A stretch of DNA of 64,000 nucleotides. Origin: Flavobacteriales bacterium. Lineage in GTDB: Bacteria; Bacteroidota; Bacteroidia; Flavobacteriales_D; Cryomorphaceae. The notes under the pieces were generated by a model. It was not told where the DNA came from, searched no databases, and worked only from the letters and a program-made list of their open reading frames with translations. Where the stretch lies: the NCBI GenBank assembly GCA_007125175.1, contig SLDS01000096.1, forward strand, positions 1-64,000. Direction: 5' to 3'. Position 1 is the first letter of the stretch. Each line of letters opens with the position of its first letter. The position numbers and the translations under genes were made by a program. This document shows, one piece after another, positions 51,265-60,083 of the stretch.

Positions 51265-51740
51265 GCTTTATCGGTCTTTATTCCAGTACTACCGAAACCA
51301 CCTTGCCCTCTGTGGGTATCATCGAGCGACTCAACCACGCGAAAATGCACCTGCCCATACCTGGCAATGACCATTTGAGCGATCCGATCACCGTCGCTTA
51401 CCGTAGCTTCAGAAGTCGACAAATTTATCAATAATACCTTGATTTCGCCCCGGTAATCGGCATCGATGGTGCCGGGAGCATTCAGCACCGTGAGGCCTTG
51501 CTTGAAGGCCAGGCCGCTTCGGGGGCGAATTTGACCCTCATAACCCTGAGGTATGGCCATGTATAGGCCTGTGGGGATGAGCTTGCGCTCCATGCTCTTC
51601 AAAGTCACGGTATTTCCCTCGCCCAAATTGGCGTGAAGATCCATGCCTGCACTGCCGGCTGTGGCGTAGTGGGGCAGGGGGTGTTTGGTCTGTTTTACAA
51701 GGCCTACTTCGATGTCTTGATTGATGTGTTCTGAGCTCAT
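51261..51740 (-). CDS. dut: dUTP diphosphatase
   Basis: A 159-residue trimeric dUTPase converting dUTP to dUMP. All five motifs are visible: AGSAGMDLHA (1), PRSGLAFKQG (2), GTIDADYRGEI (3), GDRIAQMVI (4) and the C-terminal arm RGQGGFGSTG (5). Lies between the flippase and the nucleotidyltransferase genes with 2-base spacing and a 4-base overlap, so it is part of that operon. Confidence 0.97.
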   Translation of the reverse strand: MSSEHINQDIEVGLVKQTKHPLPHYATAGSAGMDLHANLGEGNTVTLKSMERKLIPTGLYMAIPQGYEGQIRPRSGLAFKQGLTVLNAPGTIDADYRGEIKVLLINLSTSEATVSDGDRIAQMVIARYGQVHFRVVESLDDTHRGQGGFGSTGIKTDKA

Positions 51741-51742
51741 AA

Positions 51743-53224
51743 TCAGCTGCTGGGTTTAATTTTCTTCGATTCGCGAAGCATTACAATGGACACATAGCTC
51801 ACCACGACCACCGCGCCGCTGGCATAGTGAAAGGGCTCCGGCAAGCTGAGGAAGTAATGCAGGCCGTATAGTGCAGCGGCGAGGCCCACGTAGAGGCTTA
51901 TTTCCCTTAAGGGGTACGAAATAGGGTGGTGCTTTTGGCCCAGATAGTAGGAGAGGAGCATCATGGAGGCATAGGCCAGCAGGGTAGCCCAAGCCGAGCC
52001 CACGTAGCTGTACAGGGGTATGAGCCATACATTGAGCCCTATCGTGAGCGCAGCACCTACGATGGCGATCAGGGCACCGTATATGGTTTTATCATTGAGC
52101 TTGTACCAAAAGGACAGGTTGAATACCACCCCAAAGCAGAAATAGGCAAGAAGCAAAATGGGAACCACCGAGGCCCCTTCGCGCATGGCCTCGCCCACCA
52201 GCAGCATGGCGATGTCCAGAAAGCAGAGCAGGGCCAGCATAAGGAGGGAAGCGGCGATCGAGAAATATTTCATCACGGAAGCCTGGGTCTTAGCGCTTTC
52301 ATCCGACTTGAGGGAAAAAACATATGGCTCGGCTGCAAAGCGATAGGCTTGAATGCCAATGGTGAGCAGCATGGCCACCTTGTAGCAGGCTCCAAAAATT
52401 CCGAGCTCCGCTCGGGCTTCCTCTTCCGCCAGGGGCGAAAGCTGCACGAAATATGCCCGGCTGAATATTTCGTTGATGATACCGGCAAGACTCAGCAAGA
52501 GCAATGGCCAGGCGTAAGCGTACAAGCGGGCAGCCAGCTTGCGGTGAAAGCCAAAGAAGATTTCCTTCATCCAGGGAGTGAGCAAGGCAAACTTGAAGCC
52601 ACTGCTGATCAAATTGGCCACAAAGACGTAGCCGATGCCAAATTCACTTCTGTAAAAGCTGCTGATCCAGCCGTGCCCCGGCAGCGATTCGTCCTCGAAA
52701 GCTACTGGGCAATACATGAGGAAAAAGATGTTGAGGGCAATGTACAGGCCAATACTGCCCAAATTGACCATCACAAAGGTGAAAGCCTTATTGAGCAGCC
52801 TGAGCCGCGCAAAGGGCACAGTGCTCAGTACATCCAGACCTACAATGGCGGCAAAGTACACAATGTAGTCCGGGTTTTGGGCGTAGTTGAGGGCCTCGGC
52901 TATGGATTGCACTTGCGTAAAAACAAGCAGCCAAAAGAGCAGCGTACTGCAGAGAATGGAGATAAAGCTGGTGCTGAAAATTTGCTTGCGCTCGGTCTCG
53001 CTTACAGCCGCTCCGCCAAAGCGAAAGAAAGCCGTCTCCATGCCATAGGTGAGCAGCACCAGCAGGAAGGCCACATATGCGTAGAGCTCCGTAATGGCGC
53101 CAAACTCCTGAGTCGAAAATACCCGTGTGTGCAGGGGCACAAGCAGGTAATTGAGCAATCGGCCTACAATGCTGCTTACTCCGTACAGCGCCGTCTGTCC
53201 GGCGAGTTTTCGCAATGCGGCCAT
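51743..53224 (-). CDS. Oligosaccharide flippase family protein (MOP superfamily)
   Basis: A 493-residue polytopic membrane protein with about fourteen hydrophobic helices. It opens with GQTALYGVSSIVGRLLNYLLVPLHTRVFSTQEFG, the common N-terminus of Wzx/lipopolysaccharide flippases (Arg-Leu-Leu-Asn and FGAI). This is a second flippase, unlike the one at 24311 and outside the sulfotransferase locus. Substrate unknown. In my recollection the order flippase-dut-nucleotidyltransferase-TPR-DUF4292-M23 recurs in related genomes, pointing to a general envelope glycan. Confidence 0.88.
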   Translation of the reverse strand: MAALRKLAGQTALYGVSSIVGRLLNYLLVPLHTRVFSTQEFGAITELYAYVAFLLVLLTYGMETAFFRFGGAAVSETERKQIFSTSFISILCSTLLFWLLVFTQVQSIAEALNYAQNPDYIVYFAAIVGLDVLSTVPFARLRLLNKAFTFVMVNLGSIGLYIALNIFFLMYCPVAFEDESLPGHGWISSFYRSEFGIGYVFVANLISSGFKFALLTPWMKEIFFGFHRKLAARLYAYAWPLLLLSLAGIINEIFSRAYFVQLSPLAEEEARAELGIFGACYKVAMLLTIGIQAYRFAAEPYVFSLKSDESAKTQASVMKYFSIAASLLMLALLCFLDIAMLLVGEAMREGASVVPILLLAYFCFGVVFNLSFWYKLNDKTIYGALIAIVGAALTIGLNVWLIPLYSYVGSAWATLLAYASMMLLSYYLGQKHHPISYPLREISLYVGLAAALYGLHYFLSLPEPFHYASGAVVVVSYVSIVMLRESKKIKPSS

Positions 53225-53239
53225 TTTCTTAGGGCGGGA

Positions 53240-54028
53240 TTAGGGCTTTTGGCCAAATTGTGGCTTGCGTTTTTCCAGAAAGGCGGTGGTGCCTTCTTTA
53301 AAATCCGGGGAATCAAAGCAATCTCCAAATGCATCGACCTCGGCTGTATAGCCTCCTTCGAGGGCCGCTTCGGCAGCATTGCAGGCTGCAATGGCAGCGG
53401 CCACAGCAGTGGGCGAATTGCGCGCGATAGCAGCGGCCATTTTCATGCAGGCAGGAATGAGTTCATCGGCGTCGACTACGGCATTCACAAGGCCAGAGTG
53501 AAAAGCTTCCTCTGCGTCGATCTTTTTTGCCGTAAGGATCATCTCCAGAGCCCTGCCACGCCCCACCAGTCGAGGCAAACGCTGTGTGCCACCATATCCG
53601 GGAATCACGCCCAGACCTACTTCGGGAAGGCCCATCACGGCGTGCTTGCTCGCCACCCGCATATGGCAACTCATGGCCAGCTCGAGGCCTCCACCCAGTG
53701 CAAATCCGTTTACTGCCGCGATGACAGGGGTGCCCATCTCGGGAATGAGCGAAAAAAGCTTTTCCTGTCCATCAGCGCTCAATCTCTTGCCCTCTTCTTT
53801 GGAAAAGGAGGCAAATTCGGCTACGTCGGCTCCGGCCACGAAGGCCTTTTCTCCTTCTCCGGTGAGCACAATGGCCCGCACTGCGGCATCTGCTTCGGCG
53901 GCTTTCAAGGCTTCCGACAGTTCCGATATCACCTTTTTGTTGAGGGCGTTGAGCTTTTCAGGGCGGCTTATCACAATGATGCGTGTGCTGTTTTCGTCGC
54001 TGATTTTAAGGGATTCGTATCTTGCCAT
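53240..54028 (-). CDS. Enoyl-CoA hydratase/isomerase family protein
   Basis: A 262-residue crotonase. Oxyanion-hole and catalytic segments: KAFVAGADVAEF, VNGFALGGGLELAMSCHM with the first active-site Glu, and MGLPEVGLGVIPGYGGTQRLP with the second Glu, so it has both acidic residues of a true enoyl-CoA hydratase. Role in fatty-acid or short-chain acyl-CoA metabolism. ATG 54028 gives the typical N-terminus ARYESLKI. First gene of the operon leading to the flippase (15 bases downstream). Confidence 0.93.
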   Translation of the reverse strand: MARYESLKISDENSTRIIVISRPEKLNALNKKVISELSEALKAAEADAAVRAIVLTGEGEKAFVAGADVAEFASFSKEEGKRLSADGQEKLFSLIPEMGTPVIAAVNGFALGGGLELAMSCHMRVASKHAVMGLPEVGLGVIPGYGGTQRLPRLVGRGRALEMILTAKKIDAEEAFHSGLVNAVVDADELIPACMKMAAAIARNSPTAVAAAIAACNAAEAALEGGYTAEVDAFGDCFDSPDFKEGTTAFLEKRKPQFGQKP

Positions 54029-54043
54029 TGCTGTCCTTTTCGG

Positions 54044-54051
54044 CAAATGTA
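54044..54051 (-). promoter_or_regulatory. Possible -7 promoter element for the enoyl-CoA hydratase operon
   Basis: Minus strand TACATTTG, perfect TAnnTTTG, 15 bases before the ATG. No TTG at the usual -33 distance, and the leader would be very short. Confidence 0.35.
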
Positions 54052-54092
54052 AGGGTCTCGTCGCAATTTACATGGAATGGGTAGATTTGGGC

Positions 54093-56276
54093 ATGAAGTC
54101 AAGGAGCTCGATCGGAATTTACATCTGTGTTTTCATTGGTTTGGCATTGTGCTCAAACCGCCTGTATGCTCAGCAAAACAGTGAGTTTGGTTGGGCCCTA
54201 AGCCCACACGATACCCTGCGTATCCTGGTCTTTTTTGTCGAAATGGATTACGAGGGCGACCCACTCGACAAAAGACCGGAGGGTACGGAGGCCTGGCCCA
54301 AAGGACAAATACCGGACTATGCCGAAGAGCTCTTTGTTCCTCATGCCACAGGGGATTATCAAGGGCGGATGAGCGACTACTACAGCGATATTTCCCTGGG
54401 CAACCTCACGGTGCTCGGCGATTACTATCCCGAGGTGATTCGCATTCGCTACGATGATGTGAAAACCTCCATCGGGGCAGTGCTCAATCAGATCAGCAAT
54501 CGATTTGAATCCGACAGTAATTTCACTACGGCCTATGGTTTCGGTCATGAGGATTTTGACCTGTGGGAGGGCTCTCCCGGAATCGGGCGGAAAAAGAACC
54601 GCCGAAGCGGAGCCTTTGAGGGGGTGGATCACGTGATGCTCATACTGCGCAATTATCACCGCATACCCGATGACAATGGACAGGCCTCTTCAAGCTCCTC
54701 AATTCGGATAGCGGGTCAAAGGAGCAATACCTACTCCATTTTTGGCGGAGCCCGACGCTTGCCCTTTGGCATCATGAAGCACGAGCTCAATCACCTTTTT
54801 CTGGGGGGTAATAACTTTCACTCAGGGGGTGGAAATAGTGCCAATTTCAACAGTTACCTCAAAAGTGTACAAGGCGGCTGGAGCATGATGGGCGCAGCCA
54901 ATTCCAGCCTGCTCACCTGCGCGGCATGGGATCGCTACCGTATGGGCTGGAAGGCCTTGGGGAGGGAGCACTTGATAGGGGCTCTCAACGCTGAGGGTGT
55001 CGATGTGCCCACCGATTTTGATCCGCTGGTGGATAGCAGTGCAGCCGGAGTGTACATTCTAAGAGATTTTGTGAGGAGCGGAGATGCCATACGAATCAAG
55101 ATGCCGCATATACCCGAAGTGGAGTTCCAGCAGTGGATATGGCTGGAGAATCACACAACAGTTGCAAACAATGGCTCGGAAACAGATCGCTATGCCTATC
55201 ACGAACACTCCTGCACGGCCACGACGCCTCCCGGAGTGTATGTACAGCGGCAGATCGATGCTGAAAGCAAGGAGGGAAGTGACATTTACCGCAGTGTATA
55301 TGCAGATTACCTGCGGCCGGTGCTGGCCAATGGCTGTTTCGACTTCCTGTGGTATGATGAGGTACTCAAGCTGGAAGAGTTTTGCATCAATGGATTCGAC
55401 TACCGCCCATACGAGCTTTTGCCCGAAAGGGAAAACCCGCTCAGCGGCAACCACGAGCAAGAGTTTACCTACCGCGATTGGGATGAGCCTTTTGGGAGGA
55501 TTACAGCCAAGGAGCGCCTCGTGCCTTATACCCGGATACTGGAAGGGGAGGATAATTATGCCCGCTTCAACTTTCTGGGAGGTGCTGACCATGCCTTTCA
55601 AGCTGCCGAAGGTGTATACCTCGGTCTCGGTAGCAACCCGTCCACGGCTTCTACACTCACCATGCTCAACCGGCGTACTCCCTCCAGTCCCGATGAGCGA
55701 AACAACCGAGTGGTGTACCTGAACGGTGTGCGAATTGACTTTTTGGAGAGCCTGCCCGACCACTCTGTGAAGGTGGCGATCCGCTTTGACGATTATCAGG
55801 TGAACGATTGCAGGAGATGGTGTGCGCCCCGTATTGTTCTTAGCGATCACCGCAAGGCGGGGGTCGACCTTGAGGTCAATGCTTCCCTATTGCTCGACAG
55901 GGGAGAAACTCCCCTGCGCTTTGCAGCAGCTGATACCCTCCCGAATGGCAGCTTGAGCTTTTCGGATCCTACAGTTTTCCAGCTTGCTGAAGGGGCCCAC
56001 ATGCAGTTGAACTGCGAGATGGCGCTGCGCGCCGGAAGCCGCATGGAAGTGGATAGCGATGCCCGGCTGAGCATGGGCAGGGGTGCCCGACTTGTACTTC
56101 GCGATTCATCGACGGTGCTGCTGCGTCGCGGAGCTACATTTGATGGCAGAGGCCGAATCCGAATCGCCCAAAATGCCCTCGTAATCGCCGAAGATGAGCA
56201 AAGCTACCGTGCGCTGCGCCGCCGCACTTTCCACAAGCGCAGGGTGAAGTGGATCGACATGGCAGCAAGCGAATAA
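54093..56276 (+). CDS. Secreted M6-like metallopeptidase-type protein with beta-helix tail
   Basis: A 727-residue secreted protein. Signal peptide about 1-27 (ending LYAQ). Near residue 230 it has KHELNHLFLGGNNFH: an HExxH zinc motif (His230, Glu231, His234) with a Gly at 238 and a further His at 243, and GGWSMMGAAN about 30 residues later could be the Met-turn. The order fits M6-like or other metzincin-type peptidases. The last 140 residues are short regular beta repeats (LLLDRGETPLRF, MRVxxGARLVLRDSS-like) suggesting a beta helix. ATG 54093 is preferred; ATG 54072 adds seven residues. No T9SS tail is obvious. Substrate unknown. Confidence 0.75.
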   Translation: MKSRSSIGIYICVFIGLALCSNRLYAQQNSEFGWALSPHDTLRILVFFVEMDYEGDPLDKRPEGTEAWPKGQIPDYAEELFVPHATGDYQGRMSDYYSDISLGNLTVLGDYYPEVIRIRYDDVKTSIGAVLNQISNRFESDSNFTTAYGFGHEDFDLWEGSPGIGRKKNRRSGAFEGVDHVMLILRNYHRIPDDNGQASSSSSIRIAGQRSNTYSIFGGARRLPFGIMKHELNHLFLGGNNFHSGGGNSANFNSYLKSVQGGWSMMGAANSSLLTCAAWDRYRMGWKALGREHLIGALNAEGVDVPTDFDPLVDSSAAGVYILRDFVRSGDAIRIKMPHIPEVEFQQWIWLENHTTVANNGSETDRYAYHEHSCTATTPPGVYVQRQIDAESKEGSDIYRSVYADYLRPVLANGCFDFLWYDEVLKLEEFCINGFDYRPYELLPERENPLSGNHEQEFTYRDWDEPFGRITAKERLVPYTRILEGEDNYARFNFLGGADHAFQAAEGVYLGLGSNPSTASTLTMLNRRTPSSPDERNNRVVYLNGVRIDFLESLPDHSVKVAIRFDDYQVNDCRRWCAPRIVLSDHRKAGVDLEVNASLLLDRGETPLRFAAADTLPNGSLSFSDPTVFQLAEGAHMQLNCEMALRAGSRMEVDSDARLSMGRGARLVLRDSSTVLLRRGATFDGRGRIRIAQNALVIAEDEQSYRALRRRTFHKRRVKWIDMAASE

Positions 56277-56292
56277 GCCTGTGCGAGCCGCC

Positions 56293-59200
56293 TTAGCCTT
56301 CCTCGCTGTGGGGCGGAAGCCACACGAAAAAGCTGCTGCCTGACCCGGGAATGCTCTCAAACCATATCTTGCCACGGTTGGTCTCCACGATGCTCTTGCA
56401 CATGGCGAGGCCCAGGCCCATGCCCCTGCTTTTGGTGGTGAAATTGGGCATGAAGATTTTCTCTTTGAGGCCGGGGTCTATGCCTTTTCCATTGTCTCTT
56501 ACGCGAATGAGATAGCCCTCCTCATGGGTGCTAAGCCGGAGATCGATCCGTCCCTTTCTGTCCTCAGGGATTGCTTGTATGGCATTTTTGATGAGGTTAT
56601 TGAGCAAGCGAATCAGCTGTTCTTTGTCGGAGTATACCACGGCCTCTTCGAGCGTGCCTAGATCGAGCTGGATCTTCACATCGTCCATGCTGTCGTAGAG
56701 CGATATACTGTTGCGCAGCAATGCGCATAGGTCTAGTTTCACTGGTTGCGACTGTGGCATTTTGGCAAAGCTGGAAAAACTATTGGCAATATTGCTCAGG
56801 CCGTCGATTTGCTCGATCAGATTGTTGGTGAGCCTCTGCACCTGTTCACTGCTCAGGGTATTGCCCTGCTCGAGTAGCCGCTGCAGGTGCTGTATGTTCA
56901 GCTTCATGGGTGTAAGCGGATTCTTGATCTCATGAGCGACCTGCTTGGCCATTTCTCTCCATGCCGATTCCCGCTCGCTCTGAGCGAGTTTTTCTGCGTG
57001 ATGCTCAAGTTCGGCTACTTTGGCATTGTATTCGGCCACGAGCAGCCCGATTTCGTCCCGCGCCCGGTAGCCTATGATGCGGTTGCTGCGTCCCAGATCG
57101 ATCGCCCCCAGGCTCTGCCGGATGACTGTGAGGGGGCTCGTGATCCACTGCGACACAAACAAACCTACGAGCACTGCAAGAATGAGCAGGAGGATGAATA
57201 CGTTCACGATAGCCTCAAAAAAATCGGCAATCTCTTGATTCAGCTCAGACTGCCGCGCGAAGTAGGGCAGGTTGATGTAGCCGAGCACGATGCCTTCCCT
57301 ATTGTATACCGGCGCATAGGCCGAGGTATACCTCAATCCTCCGATACGCTCTTCGTGCAGGTAGGAGGTGCGCTCCAAATAATCGAGGTTGGCAAAGGCT
57401 GCCGGGCTCATCTGTCGGGAAACCAGTCCTTCATTGAACATGCGCATCTGGCTGCTGGCCAGCAAGCTTCCATCACTTGCGTAAAAATGGATATCGCTGT
57501 AGAAGACGTAAGCCAACTGTGAAAGCATGCGGTTGAGGTATTCGGCCATTTGAAAGTTGAGTCGCTCTTCTTGATCCACTTGCTCCTGAACTTCACGCAG
57601 TATGGATTGCATCTTCTCGCGGATTTGCCGCTCGTTCTTTTCTGTGAAATTCTTTTCGATGTAGAATCGGGTTGCCAGGGCAAAGAGCAACATACTGGCA
57701 ATGCTCAAGAGGATGAGCAGTGCTTGGATTTTTTGGTTGAAGCTGAGTAGAAAGACGCGCTTGCCAGAAATGAGGTGTTTGGCTACCAGGGCCAGAGCCA
57801 GGATGAGCCCAAAGAAGCCGCTGATATAGCTCACCACCGAAAGGCGATCTACCCAAGTGATAAGAGGTGAGGAAACCACCAATATCTGAAAGGGGTTGGG
57901 AGCAGCAACAAGGTGCTTGTAATTGTTTTTGACGATGAAGCCGGGGTACTTTGGCATATTGGCAAAGGGGCCCGCCCGTCGCCGGTACACATACTCACCC
58001 GTACTGCTTCGGAGAGTTCCGTCTACATATTTTGCTACCGAAAAGGATTTGCTTTGGGATGAAGTAGTGGGCCGCATGCCGGCATCCACCAGCAGGGCCG
58101 GAAATCCCACACTTTGCTGCAAGCTTTTGGACGACATGAGAATCACAAAAAAACCATCTGGCTCTGGTGCCAGCTCGTAGTGCAGGGGGAGGATGGCTAT
58201 ATAGCGTGTGAGCTCCCTGCTGGCAGGCATGAAGTAGAGCATGTCTGAGCCGTTCACCTCTTCACCGAATTCTGTGGCCATTTTCAAGAATTCACTCAGA
58301 GCGCGGGGCTTACTGGGACTCAACTTACCCCATGCGCTGCTATCGCCGAGGAAAGGGAAAATCTCCACATCGTAATTGCTCCAATAGCCTGAAAAATAGC
58401 GCTGTATGATGTAGCCCTCGAGTACTTGCCTTGTGTGTAGATCAGACTCCTTGAACACCCTGCGTATATTCGGGTCGCGCGCGAGGCGCTGGCCAACTTC
58501 CGGAAAGAGTAGCTCTGCAATGGGGTCATTGTTCAGAACAAGCTTCTCCACAAGCATTTCTTTTTCCTGCTGGTCGCGTATATCTTTGTACTTTATGAAG
58601 TTGTGGCTGCTCACTGTGGCCAGTAGCAAGCTGATCAGCACAGCATGGCCGAGGCTTAGCTGAACCTTGGGTGCGTAGCAACGCAGGTAGAGCAGGAGAC
58701 CTATCAACACCGATGGCCAAAGGACAAAAATCAAATCCTTGATACCGACGAAATGACTGCAAGCTATGTGCAATATGGAAGCCAGCATGAGCATCAGAAT
58801 CATCCATTGCCTGCGCCCGGCTTTGTAGCGATTGGCATAGATTACCAAGGCATCTGCCAGTAGCAGGAAAGAGAAATACATGGCCCCAGTGCCGAAGAGT
58901 CCTGCAACACTTCTCGGATCAATCTCCGTTAAGACATTGATGTTGAATGGAATTTTGGAGTTGAGCACCAAGCCCTTGAGCATGTAGTTCACAAAGGTGG
59001 CATAGGCAAAGAGAGCTGCCAGCAAGAGCAGCTGCACAATGGTACCGGGTCTGCGAAAGGAGCTATGAGGCAAATAGAGGTAGCGCGCAGCGAGGGCCAA
59101 GCCCAGCAGTATCACGGAATTGATCAGGAAGTCGCTCAGCGAGGCAGACCACTTGCTGCTGGCATAGAGGGTGGGATTAAACCATTCAGAGTCGTGCACA

Positions 59201-59997
59201 TAATATGGCCAGGATGCATTGATCGACCAAAGGCGCAAGGCAATGACCACTGCGACCAGCAAGAAAAGGGAATAATACGACAGGTACCGACTTCCGTAGG
59301 AAGAGAAGAAGAAAGTGAGAGCGAGCAGGCAGAGCAAAGCCCCCAGCACACTCAGGGACACAAAAACCGTGGCGCTGTATTTTACCCTTTGGGTATTTTC
59401 ATCAAAGAAGAGGTAGAAGTACTGGTGGGTAGCTTTGAGCTTCACCGCACCTTTTTCGGGACTTATGCTGATGCCTCTCAGCCCTTCCAGATCGAAATCA
59501 GAGGCAAAAGACGCTTCGAGAAACTCGTTCTGGTAGGGATAGGCATCGCGCAAATGTATCGCAGCTATGTACTCGTCTATTCCATCGGTGAGGTAGAGCA
59601 AGCGAAACCAACCATTCTCAAATTGATGCACCTCACGCCCTTGCCTTGCTGCCCGCAGCACAGAGCCCGGCGATAGCCGCGTTCCTGACCACAGCCTCAA
59701 GCTGTCGTTCTGAAACACGAAGGTGTGTATCCCATGCGTTTCTTCCTGCTTCCGCAAATAAGCGCTTTTTGAGTAGAGCACCCTCCTGCTGTTTTTCTGC
59801 TGCATTTCGACCTGCAGGAAGTGCAAAGACCTTTGCGCACGGCGCGTCTTGTCGTCAAGCACACGCGCAAATTCCTCGGCATTGCTTACGAGCTTGAGAT
59901 CGCCCTTGGCGAGGTCGGCCAGAGGGGCATTGAGTGCGAGAAGCGCAATGCCCGATATCAGCAGGGCCAGAATGCCTTTGAGCGATGGGGTTTTCAT
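56293..59997 (-). CDS. Large membrane sensor histidine kinase, NtrY-like kinase core
   Basis: A 1234-residue sensor kinase. Transmembrane helix at about 8-28, an extracytoplasmic segment, a block of about eight helices (about 205-460), a second extracytoplasmic region, two helices near 710-775, another extracytoplasmic region, a helix near 927-948, then HAMP (about 949-1000). The kinase core has phospho-acceptor His1022 in VAHEIKNPLTPMKLN, N-box NNLIKNAIQAI, G1 RDNGKGIDPG and G2 TTKSRGMGLGLAM. The KNPLTPMKL form of the H-box is typical of NtrY. No response regulator gene is nearby. Separated from atpG by a terminator, so it is a separate unit. Confidence 0.92.
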   Translation of the reverse strand: MKTPSLKGILALLISGIALLALNAPLADLAKGDLKLVSNAEEFARVLDDKTRRAQRSLHFLQVEMQQKNSRRVLYSKSAYLRKQEETHGIHTFVFQNDSLRLWSGTRLSPGSVLRAARQGREVHQFENGWFRLLYLTDGIDEYIAAIHLRDAYPYQNEFLEASFASDFDLEGLRGISISPEKGAVKLKATHQYFYLFFDENTQRVKYSATVFVSLSVLGALLCLLALTFFFSSYGSRYLSYYSLFLLVAVVIALRLWSINASWPYYVHDSEWFNPTLYASSKWSASLSDFLINSVILLGLALAARYLYLPHSSFRRPGTIVQLLLLAALFAYATFVNYMLKGLVLNSKIPFNINVLTEIDPRSVAGLFGTGAMYFSFLLLADALVIYANRYKAGRRQWMILMLMLASILHIACSHFVGIKDLIFVLWPSVLIGLLLYLRCYAPKVQLSLGHAVLISLLLATVSSHNFIKYKDIRDQQEKEMLVEKLVLNNDPIAELLFPEVGQRLARDPNIRRVFKESDLHTRQVLEGYIIQRYFSGYWSNYDVEIFPFLGDSSAWGKLSPSKPRALSEFLKMATEFGEEVNGSDMLYFMPASRELTRYIAILPLHYELAPEPDGFFVILMSSKSLQQSVGFPALLVDAGMRPTTSSQSKSFSVAKYVDGTLRSSTGEYVYRRRAGPFANMPKYPGFIVKNNYKHLVAAPNPFQILVVSSPLITWVDRLSVVSYISGFFGLILALALVAKHLISGKRVFLLSFNQKIQALLILLSIASMLLFALATRFYIEKNFTEKNERQIREKMQSILREVQEQVDQEERLNFQMAEYLNRMLSQLAYVFYSDIHFYASDGSLLASSQMRMFNEGLVSRQMSPAAFANLDYLERTSYLHEERIGGLRYTSAYAPVYNREGIVLGYINLPYFARQSELNQEIADFFEAIVNVFILLLILAVLVGLFVSQWITSPLTVIRQSLGAIDLGRSNRIIGYRARDEIGLLVAEYNAKVAELEHHAEKLAQSERESAWREMAKQVAHEIKNPLTPMKLNIQHLQRLLEQGNTLSSEQVQRLTNNLIEQIDGLSNIANSFSSFAKMPQSQPVKLDLCALLRNSISLYDSMDDVKIQLDLGTLEEAVVYSDKEQLIRLLNNLIKNAIQAIPEDRKGRIDLRLSTHEEGYLIRVRDNGKGIDPGLKEKIFMPNFTTKSRGMGLGLAMCKSIVETNRGKIWFESIPGSGSSFFVWLPPHSEEG

Positions 59998-60032
59998 TGG
60001 GAGATGCTGCCCAAAGTAACACAAATTGAGCC

Positions 60033-60059
60033 AAAAAAACTCCGCGCAGCGGCGGAGTT
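60033..60059 (-). terminator. Rho-independent terminator of the ATP synthase operon
   Basis: Minus strand: AACTCCGC, 6-base loop, GCGGAGTT (perfect 8-bp stem) running into a T-tract of seven. It begins 25 bases after the atpG stop. Confidence 0.88.
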
Positions 60060-60083
60060 AAAGGATCATTTTGGCTTCGGACT

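Noticed and set aside
51926-54052. 708-codon open frame on the plus strand opposite the flippase and enoyl-CoA hydratase genes
   Set aside because: Both minus-strand genes have clear family motifs; the plus-strand translation is low in hydrophobic cores and rich in His/Gln/Gly, as expected for an antisense shadow.
54082-54089. Perfect TAGATTTG promoter-like element
   Set aside because: It lies between the two candidate ATGs of the metallopeptidase gene, so transcription from it would miss the start codon. Probably chance.
53586-54092. Upstream extension of the metallopeptidase frame
   Set aside because: It is the antisense of the enoyl-CoA hydratase gene. The signal peptide begins at 54093.
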